Positions 31,553 through 41,168 of a stretch of 64,000 bases of DNA are shown here, one piece after another. Positions within the stretch are counted from its first letter, which is position 1. Every line of letters starts with the position of its first letter. The stretch is from Tillus elongatus. Lineage: Eukaryota; Arthropoda; Insecta; Coleoptera; Cleridae. The position numbers and the translations under genes were made by a program. The stretch lies in assembly GCA_964006375.1 (NCBI GenBank), contig OZ023269.1, forward strand, positions 58,791,468 to 58,855,467, given 5' to 3'. Under the pieces are notes generated by a model that saw nothing but the letters and a program-made list of their open reading frames with translations, ran no database searches and was not told the origin of the DNA.

Positions 31553-34500
31553 ATATCTTAACCCATCATTACCATCATATATTCAGACACTTGTACGTAG
31601 CATGCAAGCCTTCAATATAAACACGTACCAATTCAATCTCTTAATCCATTATTAACATCATAGGTTCAGAGGGGTCCACTTGTAGATAGCTTGCTATCTC
31701 TACGCCCCTCAACGTTGGTTGGTTGGTTGGGTGGTTGGTTAGTTGGTTGGTTGCACTTTTCATAGAAATGATTGGATATCCAACAGGCTAAATTTAGAAT
31801 CAAATCTTTGCAAACATATGTACCACCTATCAAGTCGTTTACAGTCTGAGCTCCACCCCTTTTTACCAAGTATGTAGCAGTTCTAGGTGTTACTTGAGAT
31901 GTTGCTTCCGACACTTCTAGGGGGCTAGTATTCCGGCTCCCTGGAGATGACTCTAAGTGGACTCCTTCGGTTGAAATATTTAGGGTATCGGTATTCCGTT
32001 GGTCACACTGTTCGGTCAGCTTGTTGTGATAGGCAATTAAATCTTTGGTTTTGCTATATAACACTTTTTACATTTATTTTACACCAGCGAAAATTAAATT
32101 ATATACATAAAGGTTACACCTCAAAAACAGTTGGTTGGTTGGTTGTCCTGGTTGGTACATAGACTGCTCTATTCGTATACTTAAAACTTAGTAAACTCAA
32201 TAAGGTTCTGAATACGTTTCTCCTCAGACACATCTGTTATGTACGTCGGTTCTATTTGTCTTACGGTGTTTGACTTCTGTTTTTCTTCTGTTAAAGAGAT
32301 TTACAGAATTTGCATCATATGGTGTGTTTAGGATCACTTCGGTATCGGAATGTTTGTTCTTAATGTTCTTATCATTTTACTTCGGTTCCTTGAAGATTGG
32401 TTCTATATTTCTGATTAAATTCGCTTACGCAGAAATAAAAATTGTTGAGTTTTTCATAAAAATGAATGGTTATGTAGCAAATCGAATTTAATATCAAACA
32501 TACTAAAGTCCAACAAGTATTTAGCGGTTGTTGGTGTTAATTGAAATGTTGCTTCCGACACTTCTAGGGCATCGGTATTCCGAGCCCCTGGAGATGTCTC
32601 TAAGTGGGCTCCTTCGGTTGGAACATTTGGCATATCGGTATTCCGATAACCCAAATGTTCCTTCAGCTGACTGTTGTAATAGGCAATCAACTCTTTAGTT
32701 TTCTTATTTTCCAACCAATGACACATAAAGCCACATCTCAAGACAGTTAGTTAAGAGTGTTGTATGACTAAGATTACTCTTGAAATATTTAGGATATCGG
32801 TATTCCGGCTACCTAAATGCTTCTTTCGCTGACAGTTGTAATAGACAATCAACTCTTTAGTTTTGTTATTTCCACCCATTAACACATAAAGCCACTACTC
32901 AAGACAGTTAGTTAGAGTGTTGTGTGATTAAAATTACTCTGAAATGCTAGTGGCACCCATTTTTACCAAGTATGTAGCAGCTGTAGGTACCAAGTCAACC
33001 CCTTCTGCTTGTTGTTTTAATAGACAATTAACTCTTTGGTTTTCTTATTTTATATCTCATAAACATAAAAGCTACACTTCAAGACATTTAGTTTAACTGG
33101 TCACATGGCTAAGATTACTCTGAAATGATAGAGATGTGTTGGTTTAGGGTAATTGAAGACTGTTCTTCAAGACATATTTACTTTGGTTTGTTAGGTACGC
33201 TTGACAGCTACCTGTGCCGTCAACTTCAATAAGTCTAAGAGGGTGTACTAAAATTTGTCTGTAGTACGCATCACTTGATGTAGTCAACATTTAAATACGC
33301 TATTGAATACTGTTCTTTATGGTATGGTGGAAATTTTCTCTGAAAGTAACTTCATTAAGTCTAAGAGAGTGTGTTGTTTTTAGGTGTTAACACAGCTTGT
33401 TCTGACTTACTTAAATATTATATTTCTTCTGTTCAACAAGACGATGATTTTGAGGTGTCACACATGTATGTAGCTCTAAGACTGGCTATACCGGAAGTGT
33501 CAACCTGAAGTAACATTTTTATTGATTTTATTGGTTTGCTGAACAGCGTGTATGTATTGGTTCTATAGTACATCTCACGGATCTTCCGCGATAAGGGTTT
33601 TAAGTTTTTTATCTCAGTTTCTTGTAGACCTTGTTACGAAACATACATTTTTGAAGTCGGTTCCTTTCTATCACTTTCCGTTCAAAAGATATAACGATTT
33701 AAAGTTTAGACCGGAAGTGGCCATTTTATTGTATATTCCAATTTGCTTTGGCCTCCTTAACACCGTGCATGTATTGGTTGTATCGTACATGTCACCGATC
33801 TTCCGCGATAAGGATTTGAAGTTTTTTATCTCAGTTTCTTGTAGACCTTGTTACGAAACATACATTTTTGAAGTCGGTTCCTTTCTATCACTTTCCATTC
33901 AAAAGATATAACGATTTAAAGTTTAGACCGGAAGTGGCCATTTTATTGTATATTCCAATTTGGTTTGGCCTCCTTAACACCGTGCATGTATTGGTTCTAT
34001 CGTACATCTCACCGATCTTCCGCGATAAGGGTTTGAAGTTTTTTATCTCATTTTCTTGTAGACCTTGTTACGAAACATACAATTTTGAAGTCGGTTCCTT
34101 TCTATCACTTGTCGTTCAAAAGATATAACGATTTAAAGTTTAGACCGGAAGTGGCCATTTTATTGTATATTCCAATTTGGTTTGGCCTCCTTAACACCGT
34201 GCATGTATTGGTTCTATCGTACATCTCACCGATCTTCCGCGATAAGGGTTTAAAGTTTTTTATCTCATTTTCTTGTAGAGCTTGTTATGAAACGATATAT
34301 TTTTAAAGTCAGTTCATTTCTATCACTTTCCGTTCAAAAGATATAAGGATTTAAAGTTTAGACCGGAAGTGGTCATTTTATTGTATATTCCACTTTGATT
34401 TGACCTCCTTAACACCGTGCATGTGTTGGTTCTCTCGTACATCTCACGGATCTTCCGCGATAAGGGTTTTAAGTTTTTTATCTTATTTTAGTCGCCATTT

Positions 34501-35384
34501 TTTAATTCTGCTTACTTAGACGAGTAACATGACACTAAACACGAGGGGTTAGCTTAAGAAAGGAATTGAACCTGTAACCAACCATTGTTTCTAAGCTTAC
34601 TGTTTAGTTATTCAGTACCTCTTTGTATTTGTTTGACGCTACCATATCAAGGAGCATATATCAGGAATCGAACCTGTATCTCTTTCAAAATAAAATCAAC
34701 TACTTGCCGCGCCCACACATAAGGCTAAAAAAGTTCCTATTTTTAAGAGTTGAACCTGTTGTCCATTTTGTTTCTGAGCTTCCTTCTTTGTTTTGCCAGC
34801 GACCTCTATTGTCTCTACGATATTTAAGTTTGGTTTCCTATTTGAACCTGTTGTCTATTTTGTTTCTGAACTTCCTTCTTTTGTTTGCCAACGACCTCTG
34901 TGTGTTATTTTTAGAACCTACCGATATAACAATTGTGGCGTTCGGCTAATTTCTATGCGAAATCTAATAGTCTGTCTAATATTAAACATATTAATTATTA
35001 TGTCTTATGTCTAATAACAAAAGCTTTATGAATGGTTTGTTTTAATTAAAAGTCGTATATATACAAATCTGAAACAATAAATTAACAAGTGCTTGATTAG
35101 CCGCGACGGTTAAGGTAGTCGTTCCTCATCTGAATGTCCCGGGTTCGAAACTCACCTGCTCCAAATGGTTTTTTAAAAAATATCCTTAGAATAATTTGAA
35201 GTAATAGGTTAGACACTTTGGAATGTTTGCATGTGACTGTCTGGCCCAAGTCATGTGACGTCACTGTCTGGCCAAAGTTTCCTAGACATAACAGGTCATT
35301 GACCTTGGAATGTTTACAGGTTACATAACAAGGCGAGATGTGAAATGTGACGTCATGTCTAGCGCAGGTGCCCCATTACCTACT
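31334..35384 (-). repeat. Right arm of the nested palindrome
   Basis: Reverse complement of 26250-30362: repeated ORF fragments (31666-32741), 217-bp array (about 33560-34495), tRNA-like units (34550-35160), then the terminus with TGACGTCA at 35256 and 35348. Divergence from the left arm is low but visible, so some time has passed or conversion is incomplete. Confidence 0.9.
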
Positions 35385-35945
35385 GGTGGCTTTATCATAA
35401 GTAACACCGTATGTTTGATCACATAGTTGATTATCTGTGAAATATTTATCAACATAATAGCGAACAACTACAGGATACGAACTTAACGTTTGCTCGTAAA
35501 TAGCTGCCGGTGTATTTGCTGCGGCATCTAGTTTTCTATAAGCTTTGGTAACCCACAATTCAGGTTCGGGTTCAGGTTCAGCTGGTTCTGCTTCCAACTC
35601 AAACGTTTCATCATCACTAAGAAATTGAACTTCCTTCTTTGCTGATGTTGGTGGTGGTGGTGGGGGTTTGACATCAAGTTCAGTTTTAGTTGGTTGCTGT
35701 TGCTGCAGAGTTGTTTGAGCAGTAGCCGGTGCTGTGCTTGCTGTGTTTCTAGATATAGCATCCAATGGTTTTAACAGAGGTTTATATAAACGGTGTAACG
35801 TTTCATCCGTCTCTGTTTTGCCCAGTTTCAAAGCTAAATATTTGTTTCGAATAATCTTTGATAAATCGGCTATTTTACGTTTGATATTGGGTGGCTGTGT
35901 TGATAGTTTTTGTTGGCGCCGAAGACTTTTAGATTTTTTAGCCAT
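35385..35945 (-). pseudogene. N-terminal half of the split conserved Polinton protein
   Basis: From the ATG at 35945 (MAKKSKSLRR) to the edge of the nested element. A basic N-terminus and a helical segment (ADLSKIIRNKYLALKLGK) are followed by a low-complexity Gln/Pro/Glu-rich linker (poly-P, EPEPEPE). The end is LCDQTYGVTYDKA, a motif placed just before the YYGT region in this family. The frame continues at 26249 after the 9.1-kb insertion; here it runs into a stop three codons into the inserted terminus. It lies next to the packaging ATPase (35996-36691) on the same strand. Confidence 0.78.
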
Positions 35946-35995
35946 GCTCACTGTATGTTGAACACATGAAGAATAACACACACACTCACACAAGT

Positions 35996-36691
35996 TTAAA
36001 TATATATAAAATGATCGAAGCCTTTGCGATACCGTCCTTGTGCTAAATCACAATCTTTAACAACCACCATCACATCATGCTTGGTCTGCCAACATTCACC
36101 ACACAGTGTCTTGAACTTTTCAAAAGTCATATCAGTGGTTACATGATCGTCGTACACATGTTTAAGATTGGTTTCGTCTTGTTTGAATAACACAACAACG
36201 TTTGCGTTGTCACGTACCAGTTGTTTTGGTACTTTGCTGTATGTCTGACAAAGATAGAAGGAATCAATGTTTTTATGCCTACCCATGCTAAAGTATGCTC
36301 TTATTTTATCTTGTTTGTCGCAAGCTACATCATCAAAGATAAACACAGAGTTGTCCAAGGCATCTCCCGGATCTAATATGTCATCGTTTTCTCGATAAGG
36401 ATAGTAACCAACACCCTTTGTAGCATCCAACACCTCCTTTAACATCTTGTATTTCGGTTGATACAGTGACTTTGAATATACATAAACGTTTTCAAACTTT
36501 AAACCGTTTGCTTCAAACAGTAAACTCAGCATGACATTGGTTTTACCACAGCCACTAGGACCGCATATCAAACAACGTACCGTGCCGGGTAACAGAAGAC
36601 CGTGTCTGTGTTGTGTAACTGTTTCCACACGCACAACATCGTCCAAGTTTGTAACTGGTAGGGCTGTTGTTGTGTGTTTTACGATACGCAT
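35996..36691 (-). CDS. ATP: FtsK/HerA-type genome packaging ATPase
   Basis: 231 residues. Walker A GPSGCGKT at 44-51 and Walker B VFIFDD at 116-121, with a later QTYSKVPKQLVRDN segment in the usual sensor region. This is the A32-like motor shared by Polintons and double-jelly-roll capsid viruses, which threads the genome into the capsid. Length is normal for the family and the frame is intact. It diverges from the PLA2-like gene across a 77-bp gap, so the two probably share a bidirectional promoter. Confidence 0.92.
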   Translation of the reverse strand: MRIVKHTTTALPVTNLDDVVRVETVTQHRHGLLLPGTVRCLICGPSGCGKTNVMLSLLFEANGLKFENVYVYSKSLYQPKYKMLKEVLDATKGVGYYPYRENDDILDPGDALDNSVFIFDDVACDKQDKIRAYFSMGRHKNIDSFYLCQTYSKVPKQLVRDNANVVVLFKQDETNLKHVYDDHVTTDMTFEKFKTLCGECWQTKHDVMVVVKDCDLAQGRYRKGFDHFIYI

Positions 36692-36727
36692 CGTTAACTA
36701 GACTAACACCAATCTGCTTGTTGTAAG

Positions 36728-36735
36728 TATAAATA
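36728..36735 (+). promoter_or_regulatory. TATA box for the PLA2-like gene
   Basis: tataaata lies 33 bp before the ATG at 36769, in the short divergent gap between the ATPase and PLA2-like genes. Confidence 0.5.
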
Positions 36736-36768
36736 CTGGGTGTTTAATACAGCACCGCTTTAGTATCA

Positions 36769-37575
36769 ATGTTGGTCATTAAGGGTGAAGGCCTTGTTAA
36801 CACACTCATTAACAAACTGCCTGTTGAGTTACACATACCAGGCTATCAGTTTTGTGGTCCAGGCACTAAACTTAAAGAACGTCTTGCCAGAGGCGATCAA
36901 GGTATCAACCCACTAGATCAGGCTTGTCGAGAGCACGACATCGCCTACTCTCAATCCAAACAGTTGAGTGACAGGCATCGTGCCGACAAGGTGTTGGAGC
37001 ACCGAGCCAAGGAACGAGTCAAGTCAAAGGACGCAAGTTTTGGTGAGAAGGCGGCCGCCTGGAGTGTAGCAAAAACAATGAAAGTTAAACGAAAACTTGG
37101 TATGGGTGTGAACAAACTCAGAAAAACTAGTAAGAGAAAAGTCGGTGGTAAGGTACCGTTTAAAAACATACTGTCTTTGATGCGCGGTGCTATCAATGTG
37201 GGAGAGGAGGTGCCGTCACTGAAAAATCTATTGCATGTAGCGAGAAAAGTCATCAAAAACGCAGGTGGTCGAAAGCAAGTTAAGGTACCGCGAGTTATTC
37301 CAATACCTAAAAGCGGTGGCTTCCTACCACTGTTACCTCTTATATTTGGTGGGTTGTCAGCACTAGGAGCTCTGGGCGGCGGTGCTGCAGGTATTGCTAA
37401 AGCTGTGAACGATGCCAAGTCTGCGAAACAGAAATTGGAAGAGGCAAAACGTCACAATCAAACAATGGAGGCCATTGCTGTGGGTAAACGAGGGCGTGGT
37501 GTTGGTGCTGGTTTGTACATGAAGAAACAACGCACCGGCTACGGTTTGTATTTACACAAGGCAAAAAACGTGTAA
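36769..37575 (+). CDS. PLA2-domain, membrane-active virion protein
   Basis: 268 residues. Residues 24-62 show a phospholipase A2-like signature: a calcium-loop-type YQFCGPGTK (26-34) and ACREHDIAY (52-60) with the catalytic-type His-Asp pair (H56, D57). The middle is strongly basic. A Gly/Ala/Leu-rich hydrophobic segment (GGLSALGALGGGAAGIAKA, about 193-211) could insert into membrane. A basic Gly/Tyr-rich end follows. PLA2-like domains occur in capsid proteins of parvoviruses and in Polinton-like adintoviruses, where they are thought to help endosomal escape. It lies in the plus-strand virion block ahead of protease, penton and major capsid. Confidence 0.8.
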   Translation: MLVIKGEGLVNTLINKLPVELHIPGYQFCGPGTKLKERLARGDQGINPLDQACREHDIAYSQSKQLSDRHRADKVLEHRAKERVKSKDASFGEKAAAWSVAKTMKVKRKLGMGVNKLRKTSKRKVGGKVPFKNILSLMRGAINVGEEVPSLKNLLHVARKVIKNAGGRKQVKVPRVIPIPKSGGFLPLLPLIFGGLSALGALGGGAAGIAKAVNDAKSAKQKLEEAKRHNQTMEAIAVGKRGRGVGAGLYMKKQRTGYGLYLHKAKNV

Positions 37576-37631
37576 TACCTTTACCAGCAAGACCTCTAAC
37601 AAATGTAGATCTTGTCAAGTTTGCTGGTAAA

Positions 37632-37928
37632 ATGAAAATCCCATATTTTAGAGGTGTATACATGCGAGACGAGCTACCTCGCAATGGACCACGTAAAAAT
37701 GAATCGTTCATCATGAATTTGCAAACACACAAGGAGCCAGGCAGTCATTGGGTTGCTGTGAGGAAACGCGGTGACATCGTAGAGTACTTTGACTCGTATG
37801 GAAACTTGAAGCCTCCTGTAGAGCTGCAACGTTACCTTAAAGACCAGTCCATACTGTATAATCATGATGTGTATCAAACATATAACACAATTAATTGTGG
37901 TCATTTGTGTTTAAAATTTTTGCAATAA
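37632..37928 (+). CDS. PRO: Adenain-type maturation cysteine protease
   Basis: 98 residues from the ATG at 37632. The active-site set of adenovirus-type proteases is recognisable: His in GSHWVAV (H39), Asp in YFDSYG (D54), Gln (Q82) and the nucleophile in NCGHLC (C89), with the usual Gln-to-Cys spacing of seven. It would cleave capsid precursors. The same frame is open upstream, past the PLA2 stop to at least about 37515, and that stretch (LPARPLTNVDLVKFAGK) looks coding, so the true start may be further upstream without an obvious ATG. Frameshift in the A-run near 37563, splicing or a non-ATG start are possible explanations. Confidence 0.88.
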   Translation: MKIPYFRGVYMRDELPRNGPRKNESFIMNLQTHKEPGSHWVAVRKRGDIVEYFDSYGNLKPPVELQRYLKDQSILYNHDVYQTYNTINCGHLCLKFLQ

Positions 37929-37960
37929 AAGACTCAAACAGTAACCTGTGTGTATCAGTC

Positions 37961-38740
37961 ATGTCGCTAACGTTCGAGTTGAAAGGCTCTACGTCCTCCC
38001 TGTCATTGGATATATTTCCACCGATAGTGTTGGACCCCCGGTTCGATCATTCGGTGGCACTCTCGAATTTTCACACATACAACACCATACCAAATATAGA
38101 GACCGGTTGTAATAAGTTGCATTTCAATTTTACACTCGAAGCCGAGCCTAAGAAAGCTGGTGTTATACAAGAAATAATAATTCCCAATGGAGCATATGAA
38201 ATTAGCGATATGGAACGCTGTATCCAAAATGAAATGGCCCGTATCTATCTCAAGTTGAATAATTTTCCAGAGGGTGCCGCTGTTGACGATGCAAGTAAAC
38301 TGTTCAGTTTGAAAGCCAACAACAACACTTTGAAGTGTGAGATACAGTGCAAGTATGACATTGATTTGACAAGGGACGCCTCAATAGCTCCTCTCTTGGG
38401 TTTTTCCTCAACTAGATCTCTTATTAAGGATGTGGTGCACGCATCTGATTTGCCTGTGGAGATTGTTAAAGTGAAAACGATCCGTTTGGAGTGTAACATA
38501 GTAAGCGGGTCTTACCACGAAGGCAAACCCTCACACACACTATACGAGTTTGCTCCGATGGTTGATCCTGGCTACGCAATCGACATCAACCCACACAGTA
38601 AACTGTTTCTACCCGTCAACACACGTATCATAGCCCATATAAATGTAAACATCATCGATCAGAATGCAGTGCCTGTGAACTTTCAAGGTGAAGAGATCAT
38701 CGTTATATTACAGCTGAGCAAGACACCTGTGGTATGTTAG
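37961..38740 (+). CDS. Minor capsid (penton) protein, single jelly-roll
   Basis: 259 residues from the ATG at 37961; the open frame begins at 37895 but lacks a better start. Patterns typical of Polinton pentons: an N-terminal SLDIFPPIVLD, then VALSNFHTYNTIPNI, an IIIPNGAYEISD segment and a C-terminal VNIIDQNAVPVNFQGEEIIV. These correspond to beta strands of a single jelly-roll that would sit at capsid vertices. Order protease-penton-major capsid is as in other Polintons. Its stop overlaps a small ORF (38734). Confidence 0.82.
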   Translation: MSLTFELKGSTSSLSLDIFPPIVLDPRFDHSVALSNFHTYNTIPNIETGCNKLHFNFTLEAEPKKAGVIQEIIIPNGAYEISDMERCIQNEMARIYLKLNNFPEGAAVDDASKLFSLKANNNTLKCEIQCKYDIDLTRDASIAPLLGFSSTRSLIKDVVHASDLPVEIVKVKTIRLECNIVSGSYHEGKPSHTLYEFAPMVDPGYAIDINPHSKLFLPVNTRIIAHINVNIIDQNAVPVNFQGEEIIVILQLSKTPVVC

Positions 38741-38946
38741 TTATAAATACAGGTGCCGACGAGCAACATCGGTCAGTATCGTTATTGTCTGCATCACAGA
38801 CGGTTCTATCCGAAGAGAACGTACAGTTTCTACAATCATTGGGTTACGATGTCAAACAAACTACATATCTTCGCAGACCCCGTTCACGACGAATCCATCA
38901 AGGGAGAAGAAGTACACACGTACGCCCCGCAAACCAGATCGTTTGA
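38734..38946 (+). CDS. Small ORF bridging penton and major capsid genes
   Basis: 70 codons; its ATG overlaps the penton stop (ATGTTAG) and its 3' half overlaps the start of the major capsid gene in another frame. The N-terminal 40 residues include VLSEENVQFLQSLGY, which reads like a real short conserved segment; the remainder is Arg-rich and probably a by-product of the overlap. Translation by termination-reinitiation is conceivable. Evidence is weak. Confidence 0.35.
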   Translation: MLVINTGADEQHRSVSLLSASQTVLSEENVQFLQSLGYDVKQTTYLRRPRSRRIHQGRRSTHVRPANQIV

Positions 38947-40054
38947 TTACAACGACACATGTGAGTTTGCCATCAATCAACAAGATGTGTTTTACGATTG
39001 GTCTTCGGCAGCTCTCCTGATTAGCGGTTCCACTGAGACAACGGGTACCACTGGTGATGTGTCGGTAACAGCGAATGCGGCAGCTCATTTGTTCTCCTCT
39101 GTGGCTGTTGAGATGTGTAATCAGATTATCGAACATGTTAGAAACCCAGGCATCGTTACAGCAGTCCGAACATTATTACAAGCCAACAGCGATGAAGCAC
39201 GAGCTCTCATTCCTGCCGGCTGGCATCCGAACGAAAGGAACACCATGGTGAAAAACAACAGATTTTGCTATTGCCTACCGCTCAGCTATCTGTGTAATAT
39301 TTTCAAATATTACAGAAAAGTGCTTTTCAGTCGTTTGTTGGTGCGACTAACACGTGGTCAGAACGATAGAAATTGCTATATTCTGAGCAGTGTAGCAGGC
39401 GCTGACAAAGCTATAAAGTTTAATATTGAACATATGGCTTTGCAAGTCAAACACATACACCCCAGCGATGTGATACAACAGCAGCTGCTGCAATCGATCG
39501 CTCAAGATAAAAAGATTCTTATACCGTTTAGAAAATGGGACATGTACGAATTACCGAATGTAAGTAATTCAATCAAAGACTTGTGGTCTGTAAAGACCTC
39601 ATCAAACACCGAACGACCTCGCTTTGTTATCGTAGTCTTTCAAACGGATCGCCACCACAACCCAGGAAAAGATATTAATCAGTTTGATCATGTGGACGTT
39701 CGAGATATAAGACTACACCTGAATTCAAAACAAATACCGACCGAGGGTATGAATCTGAACTTTGGGCAAGCAAATTATCTGGAAGCATATAAAAACATGA
39801 TTGAATTTCAACGAGCATATCTCGGTAGAGAACCTCAGCCTACGTTGGATTACAAAGCTTTCGCAAAATATCCCATGTTTGTGTTTGATTGTTCAAAGTA
39901 TACGGATTCCATCAAACCGTCCACTGTCGATATCAAATTGGAAATGGAAAGTAACCAGAACTTTCCCAATAACACTAAATGTTTCTGCATAATTATACAT
40001 GATTGCATCATCGAATACTCACCACTCTCTAACGTTGTTCGTTCTATCATCTGA
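38849..40054 (+). CDS. Major capsid protein, double jelly-roll
   Basis: 401 residues from the ATG at 38849 (the frame opens at 38753 with GTG only). Assigned from position after penton and ATPase, size, and typical features: an N-terminal HTYAPQTRSFDYNDTCEF strand pattern, a long central domain with LPLSYLCNIFKYYRKVL and FRKWDMYELPNVS, and a C-terminal all-beta end (FCIIIHDCIIEYSP). Polinton major capsid proteins have two jelly-rolls and form trimeric hexons. It is somewhat shorter than usual but uninterrupted. Structure prediction would confirm. Confidence 0.8.
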   Translation: MSNKLHIFADPVHDESIKGEEVHTYAPQTRSFDYNDTCEFAINQQDVFYDWSSAALLISGSTETTGTTGDVSVTANAAAHLFSSVAVEMCNQIIEHVRNPGIVTAVRTLLQANSDEARALIPAGWHPNERNTMVKNNRFCYCLPLSYLCNIFKYYRKVLFSRLLVRLTRGQNDRNCYILSSVAGADKAIKFNIEHMALQVKHIHPSDVIQQQLLQSIAQDKKILIPFRKWDMYELPNVSNSIKDLWSVKTSSNTERPRFVIVVFQTDRHHNPGKDINQFDHVDVRDIRLHLNSKQIPTEGMNLNFGQANYLEAYKNMIEFQRAYLGREPQPTLDYKAFAKYPMFVFDCSKYTDSIKPSTVDIKLEMESNQNFPNNTKCFCIIIHDCIIEYSPLSNVVRSII

Positions 40055-40098
40055 GTATGGCATACAACGTCATTCCCCCACCTCTCAACCTAGAGGTC

Positions 40099-40106
40099 TA
40101 TATAAG
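40099..40106 (+). promoter_or_regulatory. TATA box deciding the start at 40144
   Basis: tatataag is 45 bp upstream of ATG 40144 and only 24 bp from the earlier in-frame ATG at 40123, which would probably fall outside the transcript. This favours the downstream start. Confidence 0.5.
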
Positions 40107-40143
40107 CTGATGTGGAAGTATAGTGAATTGGGGCAGTATCAAG

Positions 40144-40635
40144 ATGAGGTTCGTTGTTGTCGACACTCAGGGTTTCTGTCTCCCCGACTTCACACCCAAA
40201 GAACTAGTAATTTATAATGGTTATCAAACTGTACAGTATGTGTTTAAGCCACCACAACCAATGCGTTTTCTATCTGCTGATGTAATCAAACAAGTCAAGT
40301 TTCTGCAGGCCCGTCACCACTGTATCGACTATAATTATGGTACTGTTTATTTAGAAGAATTACCAAATATCCTGATGAAACACATCGTCGAACAACAGGT
40401 GGACAGAATCTATGTGAAAGGCGAGAATAAACAGAGATTTCTGACACAGATGCTGCTCACTTGTGGCTACCGTGTGGACGTGATCAATTTAGAAACAAAC
40501 ACTGATTGTCCTGCGTTGGTGCCAGACATTCCTAAGTGCATGCATCACTCACCAGGATACACTAGAAGCTGTATATGCAGCATCAATAATTGTATGCTAT
40601 TATTTTCGTATGTTGTAAACTTGCTACCGAAATAA
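40144..40635 (+). CDS. Conserved VxDxQGF protein (Polinton 1 copy)
   Basis: 163 residues (start chosen by the TATA position). It is homologous to the protein at 51555-52001: VVVDTQGF against LVIDIQGF, PKELVIYNG against PKELASFDG, YVFKPP against YVFKAP, HHCIDYNYG against HHCIDWKSG, IYVKGENKQ against VYVKGKGKA, then a C-terminal Cys/His-rich CMHH...RSCICSINNC. Early aspartate, HHCIDW/Y and YVKG motifs hint at an RNase H-like fold, but this is not established. It directly follows the major capsid gene on the same strand. Confidence 0.7.
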   Translation: MRFVVVDTQGFCLPDFTPKELVIYNGYQTVQYVFKPPQPMRFLSADVIKQVKFLQARHHCIDYNYGTVYLEELPNILMKHIVEQQVDRIYVKGENKQRFLTQMLLTCGYRVDVINLETNTDCPALVPDIPKCMHHSPGYTRSCICSINNCMLLFSYVVNLLPK

Positions 40636-40730
40636 AAAAGTTGTAAATTATATATATGTTTTTCTATTTACCCCTTAGCAAACCTTAAAACTAGTAAATA
40701 AAACACAAGTGTTTATTTTATATATTTGTA

Positions 40731-41168
40731 TTAGCAAACACGTTTGCGATACATGTGCAGATAAGTGCTATATTTGAAACAAAAATACATCAACATGAAT
40801 ATGGTAAGACATGTGAGAAACCCAGTGGCTATAAACACAAAAATATACTTTGAAGTGAACAGCTTGGCCTTAGTCAATACAAGAGTGGTCCAATAAGGTG
40901 TCTCGCCCCGACTACCATTATCAAACAGAAACATAACTTTGTAACGTATCACATCAGATGACATGCTTTTGGCTGACATGTTGTATGTTACAAGTGGGGT
41001 TAGGTCATCGTTGTGTAGATATGTTGTTGTTGTAAGAGCTGACCATATCATGCAGTCGTCGGTGTCGAAACAAATTCGTACTTCTGTTACATTGGGTGGT
41101 TTATGAATATACAACACATTCTGACACAGTGTTGATAGAACGATGAAACTTGATTTAAAAAGAACCAT
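40731..41168 (-). CDS. Predicted secreted-type single-pass membrane protein
   Basis: 145 residues. N-terminal hydrophobic stretch (FIVLSTLCQNVLYI), an ectodomain with several cysteines and possible N-glycosylation sites (NVT, NMS), then a strong transmembrane segment about 112-133 (FVFIATGFLTCLTIFMLMYF) and a short basic tail. Topology suggests a type I envelope-like protein. No family recognised. Its ATG overlaps the 3' end of the gene at 41155, so the minus-strand genes 42751 to 40731 form a tight overlapping cluster. Confidence 0.65.
   Translation of the reverse strand: MVLFKSSFIVLSTLCQNVLYIHKPPNVTEVRICFDTDDCMIWSALTTTTYLHNDDLTPLVTYNMSAKSMSSDVIRYKVMFLFDNGSRGETPYWTTLVLTKAKLFTSKYIFVFIATGFLTCLTIFMLMYFCFKYSTYLHMYRKRVC

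Larger units (their letters stand above)
26250..35384. mobile_element. Nested palindromic Polinton-like element (9.1 kb)
   Basis: Ends AGTAGGTAATGGG...CCCATTACCTACT, similar to the Polinton 1 tip (AGTAGATAGGGAG), with a perfect 6-bp duplication. Two inverted arms of about 4.1 kb (26250-30362 and 31334-35384) flank a unique loop of about 970 bp. The only recognisable gene is a homologue of Polinton gene 1 (31166-31552), whose C-terminal half lies in the arm and is therefore duplicated in reverse at 30362-30146. There is no integrase, capsid or polymerase gene, so it is non-autonomous. The layout equals that of snap-back defective genomes of protein-primed linear DNA viruses. Confidence 0.9.
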
